A DNA stretch of 64,000 nt from NCBI RefSeq assembly GCF_001684335.1, contig NZ_LOIC01000099.1, forward strand, positions 35,784 through 99,783. Direction: 5' to 3'. Source of the DNA: Photorhabdus namnaonensis. GTDB lineage: Bacteria; Pseudomonadota; Gammaproteobacteria; Enterobacterales; Enterobacteriaceae. The notes under the pieces are model-generated. The model was given only the letters and a program-made list of their open reading frames with translations. It searched no databases and was not told the origin of the DNA. The position numbers and the translations under genes were made by a program. This document shows, in pieces, positions 59,403-64,000 of this stretch. Within the stretch, counting starts at the first letter, position 1; each line of letters starts with the position of its first letter.

Positions 59403-60716
59403 TTAATCATCATATTCACTGTGTACTATATTATCGTTATTAGTATTCCAAGCCACTATCTGACCATTTCTCCGTAAGACTGCGAATGAATTTTTTGATG
59501 CACTCAGGCTGACGATATCTTGTAATCGTGCTATTCCAGGAGGAACCTGGACGTTAGAGCCAGAGATTCTGTTATCATAATCGTCCACTTGGTATCCCCA
59601 AGTAACCACGCTGCCATTCGCCCGTAAAGCAGCGAAAGCACTCTTTGCTGCACTCAGGCTGACAATATCCTTTAATTTAGCGATCTCGGGTGGAGCGCTA
59701 CCAATACTACCCCAAGAGACCACGCTGCGGTCTGCTCGTAGGGCTGCGAATGAGCCATTTATTGGATATGAACCTATTATTGGATGTAAGCTGATGATAT
59801 CCTTTAATTTGGCAATTTCGGATGGGATACTGATATTACCCCAAGAGACCACACTGCGGTCTGACCTCAAGGCGGCAAATGTCTTACCTGTTGCACTTAG
59901 GCTAATAATATCCCGTAATGTGGCAATCTCTGGTGGGACTTGGCCGCCACAGTTCTCATCTCCCCAAGCAAGCACGCTACCGTTCGCCCTAAGGGCTGCA
60001 AAAGCGCCAATTGTTTTACTAAAATTACCAATTGTTTTACTCAAGCCGACAATATCTTGCCATCTTGCAATTTCAGGAGGCATAGAAGGTCCACCTCCCC
60101 AAGTGACTATGCGAAAATCTGCCCACCGGGCTATGAAAGTATCATCTATTGCACTCAGACTGATAATACCCTTTAATTTAGCAATGTCTGGCTGAACTGT
60201 AGAGCTTCTCCAAACGACCACGTTACCGTTCGCCCTAAGGACTGCGAATGTATAATCTGTTGCGCTCAGGCTGACAATATCCTTTAATTTAGCAATTTCT
60301 TTTGGGACTTTGACGCCACCGTTCTCATCTCCCCAACCCCAAGCGACTACGCTACGGTCTGTCCGTAGGGCTGCGAAGGCAAAACTTGTTGCGCTCAAGC
60401 TGACAATATCCTGTAATTTGGCAATTTCTGGCGGTATAGAGCCGCCATACCTCTCATCTCCCCAAGCGACCACGCTACGGTTTGCTCTCAGAGCTGCGAA
60501 TGCATAACGTGTTGAACTCAGATTGACGATATCCCGTAATTTGGCAATTTCTGGCGGTATCTGGAGTCTCCAAGAGATCACTCTGCCATTTTGTAATAAC
60601 ATAGCAGTTGAGCCTTTAGTAGAAGTGACGGAAATCTTGTTGTCAGAGTTACTATATATTCCAACCCCAGATTGCTGGTATAGATTGTTTGGTGAGAACT
60701 CGTTATTTTGGTTCAT
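59403..60716 (-). CDS. RCC1-like repeat protein without signal peptide
   Basis: A 437-residue protein starting MNQNNEFSPNNLYQQ, then SDNKISVTSTKGSTAMLLQNGRVISW and about nine blades of ~42 residues with the pattern FAALRANRSVVAWGD...IPPEIAKLRDIVSLSST. It ends IVAWNTNNDNIVHSEYDD. RCC1-type repeats fold into a seven-bladed propeller in eukaryotes and in some bacterial effectors. There is no Sec signal; the protein is cytoplasmic or leaves by another route. Paralogue of the next gene and of the chimera at 34172. Confidence 0.8.
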   Translation of the reverse strand: MNQNNEFSPNNLYQQSGVGIYSNSDNKISVTSTKGSTAMLLQNGRVISWRLQIPPEIAKLRDIVNLSSTRYAFAALRANRSVVAWGDERYGGSIPPEIAKLQDIVSLSATSFAFAALRTDRSVVAWGWGDENGGVKVPKEIAKLKDIVSLSATDYTFAVLRANGNVVVWRSSTVQPDIAKLKGIISLSAIDDTFIARWADFRIVTWGGGPSMPPEIARWQDIVGLSKTIGNFSKTIGAFAALRANGSVLAWGDENCGGQVPPEIATLRDIISLSATGKTFAALRSDRSVVSWGNISIPSEIAKLKDIISLHPIIGSYPINGSFAALRADRSVVSWGSIGSAPPEIAKLKDIVSLSAAKSAFAALRANGSVVTWGYQVDDYDNRISGSNVQVPPGIARLQDIVSLSASKNSFAVLRRNGQIVAWNTNNDNIVHSEYDD

Positions 60717-60798
60717 ATCATTCTCCTATACAAGGTTATATCGGATTTACCTTACTCACAGGGAGTCTGTACCGTAAAACCTCTGCTTAATGGATTAA

Positions 60799-62013
60799 TT
60801 AATTGTCATATTCATTATGCAATTTATTATCATCAGCCGATCCCCAACCAACTCTCTGACCATCAGCTCTTAATACTGTAAATGAGTTTCTTGACGCACT
60901 TAGGCTAACGATATCTTGTAATCGAGCTATCCCGGGTGGGGCTTGATTGCCTTGATTACCGTGATCATTGTCTGAATAATTGCCATATCCCCAGGTGACT
61001 ACGCTACCATCCATCCGTAGAGCTGCAAATGCGGTTTCTGTTGCACTTATACTGACAATATCCTGCAATGCGGCAATTTCTGGCGGGGTTTTGATATCAT
61101 TACCTCCCCAGACGACCACACTACGGTTTGCCCGCAGGGCTGCGAAAGCGCTCGATGTTGTACACAGACTGACGATATCCTGTAATTGGGCAATTTCCGG
61201 CGGAATACTGCCACCCGAAGATGGATTACCCCAAGCGACGACACTGTGATTTGCCCGTAGGGCTGCAAAAGCAAAATTTGTGGCGCTTAGACTGACAATA
61301 TCCCGCAATTGAGCAATTTCTGGTGGGATTTGAGTACCTGAGTTCTTGAACCCCCAAGCGACGACACTGCGGTCTGATCGTAGGGCTGCGAAAGCAGAAA
61401 CTATTGCACTGATACTGACGATATCCTGCAATTTAGCTATTTCTGGCGGAACTTGACCGCCCCAATTTTTAATTCCCCAAGCGACCACGCTGCGATTTGC
61501 CCGCAGAGCAGTAAATGCGCTTATTGTTGAACTCAGGCTGGTAATATCCTGCAATTGAGCAATTTCATCAGGTATTTTACCGCCATAAAATTCATCTCCC
61601 CAAGCAACTATGCTACCGTTTGCCCTCAGGGCCACGAAAGCAGAACCTGTTGCCTTTAAACTGATAATATCCTGTAATTGGGCAATTTCTGGCGGAATTT
61701 CACCACCATTACCTTCGTTTTCATTTCCCCAGGCAACCACGCTACGGTTTTTCCGCAGAGCCGCGAAAGCATCATCTGTTGCACTTAGGCTAACGATATC
61801 TCGTAATTGGGCAATATCGGACGGGATTTGACTACTAGGGTCATTTCCCCAAGCGATTACTCTGCCAGTTGGCAATAACATGGCGGTTGCCCCTCTGGTA
61901 GAGGCAATAGAAGTATTATTATCAGAATGACTACTCCTGTCCGGTTGCCAATATTGCTTGATAGGATTACCTTCGGCATCCATGTTTGGTGAGGACTCAT
62001 TATTTTGATTCAT
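60799..62013 (-). CDS. RCC1-like repeat protein without signal peptide
   Basis: A 404-residue paralogue beginning MNQNNESSPNMDAEGNP, with ISTRGATAMLLPTGRVIAWGN-type entry into about eight or nine blades (FAALRANRSVVAWGN...IPPEIAQLQDIVSLSAT). It ends DNKLHNEYDN, similar to the other two RCC1-like proteins. AGGAGAATAAT precedes the ATG, the same site as before the 17-codon ORFs of the island 1 cassettes. It lies 82 bp upstream of the preceding paralogue. Confidence 0.8.
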   Translation of the reverse strand: MNQNNESSPNMDAEGNPIKQYWQPDRSSHSDNNTSIASTRGATAMLLPTGRVIAWGNDPSSQIPSDIAQLRDIVSLSATDDAFAALRKNRSVVAWGNENEGNGGEIPPEIAQLQDIISLKATGSAFVALRANGSIVAWGDEFYGGKIPDEIAQLQDITSLSSTISAFTALRANRSVVAWGIKNWGGQVPPEIAKLQDIVSISAIVSAFAALRSDRSVVAWGFKNSGTQIPPEIAQLRDIVSLSATNFAFAALRANHSVVAWGNPSSGGSIPPEIAQLQDIVSLCTTSSAFAALRANRSVVVWGGNDIKTPPEIAALQDIVSISATETAFAALRMDGSVVTWGYGNYSDNDHGNQGNQAPPGIARLQDIVSLSASRNSFTVLRADGQRVGWGSADDNKLHNEYDN

Positions 62014-62626
62014 ATTATTCTCCTAATGATGGTGATATCGGATTAACCTTTTTACCCACAGGGGAATCTATGCCATAAAACCTATCCCTTGCGGGTTAAG
62101 CTGAATTTCTACTGCAATTTAGTACTAACTATTCTTTGATGAAGAAGATAATAGAAAAAATTATCGACTGACAATTATAGGTTAATACTAAATTGATTTT
62201 TTGGTAGTTGGTTTTAGATTATTTTTTATCGATAAAGCGTAAAAATTAAAATTATGAGACTTGGGCAACAGAATTTAGGGGGAATGTACATCCTTATTGC
62301 TACTTTTATTAATACGCATACATGTAACTTAATTTACTAAGTATTAACTGTAAAGCAAACAATAAAAATCACCAAGAGGGGCGCAGTATATTTTCTATTT
62401 ATAAAGAAATGAGTTACTTTGGTTTTTTAGGATTTACATTAAAAACTATTTCGTAGAGAGCGGGAGTGATAAAATTTCAAGTGAATATTCCATAGGTTGA
62501 ATTATTATATTTTTCTCAGCCATTGGTTAATGGTCTGCAATAACAAAATAATACTTAATAGATTAACTAAATCGAGAGAGCAATACCCATTCATTATCGA
62601 CATTCAGAATGATCTATTAGACGATT
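62014..62626. other. Upstream region of the RCC1-like genes
   Basis: About 610 bp. The 400 bp next to the gene match (reverse complement) the region before cassette 1 at 33600-34000, including a block with CAACCAAAAAATCAATTT-type sequence near 62170-62260. The remainder is AT-rich with no gene seen. Confidence 0.6.
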
Positions 62627-62737
62627 ATGATTCACGGACAATATTACAAAGTCAGTGACAACGGTAGCAAAGAGCAAGTTAAAAGCTGCGGATATCGTCT
62701 GTGTGACGAAATGTCGCAGGTCATCTTAAAGCATTAA
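62627..62737 (+). CDS. Possible 36-residue ORF
   Basis: ATG to TAA encoding MIHGQYYKVSDNGSKEQV then KSCGYRLCDEMSQVILKH. No clear ribosome site. A good hairpin follows within 9 bp, which suggests a transcribed unit, although the ORF may be only a fragment. Confidence 0.3.
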   Translation: MIHGQYYKVSDNGSKEQVKSCGYRLCDEMSQVILKH

Positions 62738-62745
62738 GCAATAGT

Positions 62746-62774
62746 AAATGCGGGGCTACGCCAGCCCTGCATTT
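62746..62774 (+). terminator. Hairpin after the 36-codon ORF
   Basis: AAATGCGGGGCT / AGCCCTGCATTT with a 5-nt loop and one G-T wobble pair. A-rich before and ATTTG after, so it may function in both directions. Confidence 0.6.
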
Positions 62775-62878
62775 GTCGGCAGTTATCGCAGCTACCCGGC
62801 CACTACCCCTTTTAATTGAGAGCGTAAAAAAGTCTGGGGAACTTTTTTACGCTCTCCATCTCCTGCGCTGTCACCATG

Positions 62879-63187
62879 TCACGGCGTTTGCTGCGCCGCG
62901 TGTTTCACTCGCAAAATTTCGACGGTGCGCGCCTCGTCCAGCACGCGATAAAAAATAATGTAGTTCCGATGCGCGACCAGCTCGCGCACATAATCCGGCA
63001 GGCCGGGCCGCCCGGTGCGGCCAAGCTCCGGGTGCTGCGCAAGCGGCAAGGTCTTGTCGCGTAGCTCCTGACCGAAGCTGCGCGCCCTGGTCGGGTTGTC
63101 TTTGCCTATGTATCGAACAATGGCGCGCAAATCCTCGCGGGCCTTCGGTCGCCACTCGATGCGGTAAGGGGTCTTTGCCTTCGCCAT
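62879..63187 (-). CDS. RelE/ParE-family toxin in a GC-rich segment
   Basis: A 102-residue toxin: RIEWRPKAREDLRAIVRYIGKDNPTRARSFG, LAQHPELGRTGRPGLPDYVRELVAHRNYIIFYRV and EILRVKHAAQQTP are classic ParE motifs. It lies 17 bp after its antitoxin gene. The codon usage is clearly GC-rich compared with all neighbours, pointing to recent transfer from a high-GC proteobacterium. Confidence 0.88.
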   Translation of the reverse strand: MAKAKTPYRIEWRPKAREDLRAIVRYIGKDNPTRARSFGQELRDKTLPLAQHPELGRTGRPGLPDYVRELVAHRNYIIFYRVLDEARTVEILRVKHAAQQTP

Positions 63188-63204
63188 AAATCAGCCAGCC
63201 GCGC

Positions 63205-63669
63205 TCAAGCGCGCTTCCTTTTGGCGGGCTTGTGTTCGGCGGCCAAGGCGGCAATATCAGCGTCCATCTCGACCATAACCTCATCGTGTGAAAGATTCGG
63301 GCGCGGGTCGTCGATAGCATCCTGAATCTCGGCGGCCAGCCACTCCGAGTAGGCGGCGGCTTGGTGGGCCTTACGCATTGCCTCGGCCCGGCCACGATTG
63401 CCGGCGGTTTCTTCTTTCTCGTCCGGGTTCCACTCACTGGCGTCGAACTGGCCGATGGTGATACCTACGTCGCGCAACACTTTCAGGGCGGCAATGGGGT
63501 TGCCGAAACGGCGCGGCTCCTGGCTGCGGGCCTTCGCCAGCAAAGCGGCGGCACCGCTGCGGGTTGCGATCTGCACAAGGAAGGTTCCGCCCTGCCCTTT
63601 CAGAGTCACACCTTCCACGCCGCCGGCATCGCTTGCGGCGCGTAGCTGCTCAATGGTCATGCTTTGCAT
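63205..63669 (-). CDS. Antitoxin of the GC-rich ParE-type module
   Basis: A 154-residue antitoxin with N-terminal MQSMTIEQLRAASDAGGVEGVTLKGQGGTF and C-terminal toxin-binding part HQAAAYSEWLAAEIQDAIDDPRPNLSHDEV. The same two-part layout is found in the antitoxin at 31187. AAGGAG precedes the ATG at 63669. It probably represses its own promoter. Confidence 0.8.
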   Translation of the reverse strand: MQSMTIEQLRAASDAGGVEGVTLKGQGGTFLVQIATRSGAAALLAKARSQEPRRFGNPIAALKVLRDVGITIGQFDASEWNPDEKEETAGNRGRAEAMRKAHQAAAYSEWLAAEIQDAIDDPRPNLSHDEVMVEMDADIAALAAEHKPAKRKRA

Positions 63670-64000
63670 GATTCACTCCTTATAGGGTGATGAAAATAAC
63701 AGGGTTGATTGTGCATGTTTTCTAGGAAACGCGCAATCACCTAGACAAAAAAGGTTGGACAACATTTAATGGACATTACCGCCTCCCCAGACTTTCCCGC
63801 CAGAAATGCTCTCACTTGACGAGCGGAGTCCAAAAATCATCTTGGTTGGCGGTTGGCTATTTTGATTACTGGTAGCTCCATGCATTTTTAACCATAATAG
63901 CTATTCGAGCCATTTTAGCAAAATCCGCCGTAAACCCTCGCCCAATGCGGGCGGTGATATAAGGCGAAAAGCCCGCAGGGCTTTCAGGTTATTAACCATC
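63670..64000. other. Right edge of the window, non-coding
   Basis: Contains the promoter of the GC-rich toxin-antitoxin pair and a perfect 7-bp hairpin AAAGCCC-gca-GGGCTTT (63968-63984). On the minus strand a 32-codon frame (MVNNLKALRAFRLISP) begins at 63999 and spans the hairpin; it is probably not a gene. Confidence 0.4.

Noticed and set aside
59403..62013. Many plus-strand open frames across the RCC1-like genes
   Set aside because: They are antisense shadows of the repeats; they lack ribosome sites and repeat in register with the minus-strand blades.
63903..63999. Minus-strand 32-codon frame MVNNLKALRAF at the right edge
   Set aside because: It spans a hairpin, is short and has an unknown upstream context.

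Overview
The window looks like a chromosomal segment of a Photorhabdus species (Enterobacterales, Morganellaceae). Core genes are enterobacterial (dppABCDF, glyQS, tag, avtA, yidQ/yidR, yicG-ligB, gmk-rpoZ-spoT, recG). An NYH-type cyclodipeptide synthase gene and a chaperone-usher operon with an invertible promoter region and adjacent tyrosine recombinase match loci known from Photorhabdus (the Plu0297-type CDPS and the mad fimbrial locus). The species call rests on recalled family knowledge, not on a search.

Layout. 1-1.1 kb: start of an unidentified gene and an isopenicillin-N-synthase-like oxygenase. 1.3-7.2 kb: complete dipeptide permease operon on the minus strand, with hairpins between dppA and dppB and a CA-rich GcvB-type site before dppA. 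7.8-13.4 kb: a four-gene cluster (cysteine-synthase-like PLP enzyme, phosphoribosyltransferase, EamA exporter, ATP-grasp ligase) followed by a second, decayed copy in which only the exporter is intact. 13.6-16.1 kb: cyclodipeptide synthase plus cytochrome P450. 16.3-18 kb: PadR regulator and ArsM-like arsenite methyltransferase with shared operator-like motifs. 18-28.3 kb: tRNA-Pro and conserved housekeeping genes.

Two accessory islands interrupt the yicG-ligB-gmk-rpoZ-spoT-(trmH)-recG order known from E. coli. Island 1 (28.5-40.1 kb), between ligB and gmk, begins with toxin-antitoxin modules (CcdAB, two near-identical HigBA copies, an epsilon/zeta-like remnant and a ParE-type pair), interleaved with three extra copies of the ligB 5' region. 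It continues with three tandem cassettes that share one upstream region and one secretion leader but encode different mature proteins, then a HicB gene with a defective HicA. Island 2 (43.3-55.3 kb), between spoT and recG, holds a mad-like fimbrial operon: pilin, three chaperones, three further pilin-like subunits, usher, two-domain tip protein and a CaiF/GrlA regulator, plus a ~260-bp segment bounded by perfect 28-bp inverted repeats next to a tyrosine recombinase. No trmH is seen between spoT and recG. The secreted proteins of island 1 are relatives of the N-terminal domain of the island 2 tip protein, and the leader and 5' UTR are shared as well.

After recG come two small tandem paralogues of unknown function, a remnant of an old gene, two RCC1-like repeat proteins without signal peptides whose flanks match the island 1 cassettes, and a visibly GC-rich ParE-type toxin-antitoxin pair. 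Many stretches between genes are recombined cassette flanks rather than unique DNA. No rRNA, CRISPR array, transposase or prophage structural gene was seen.
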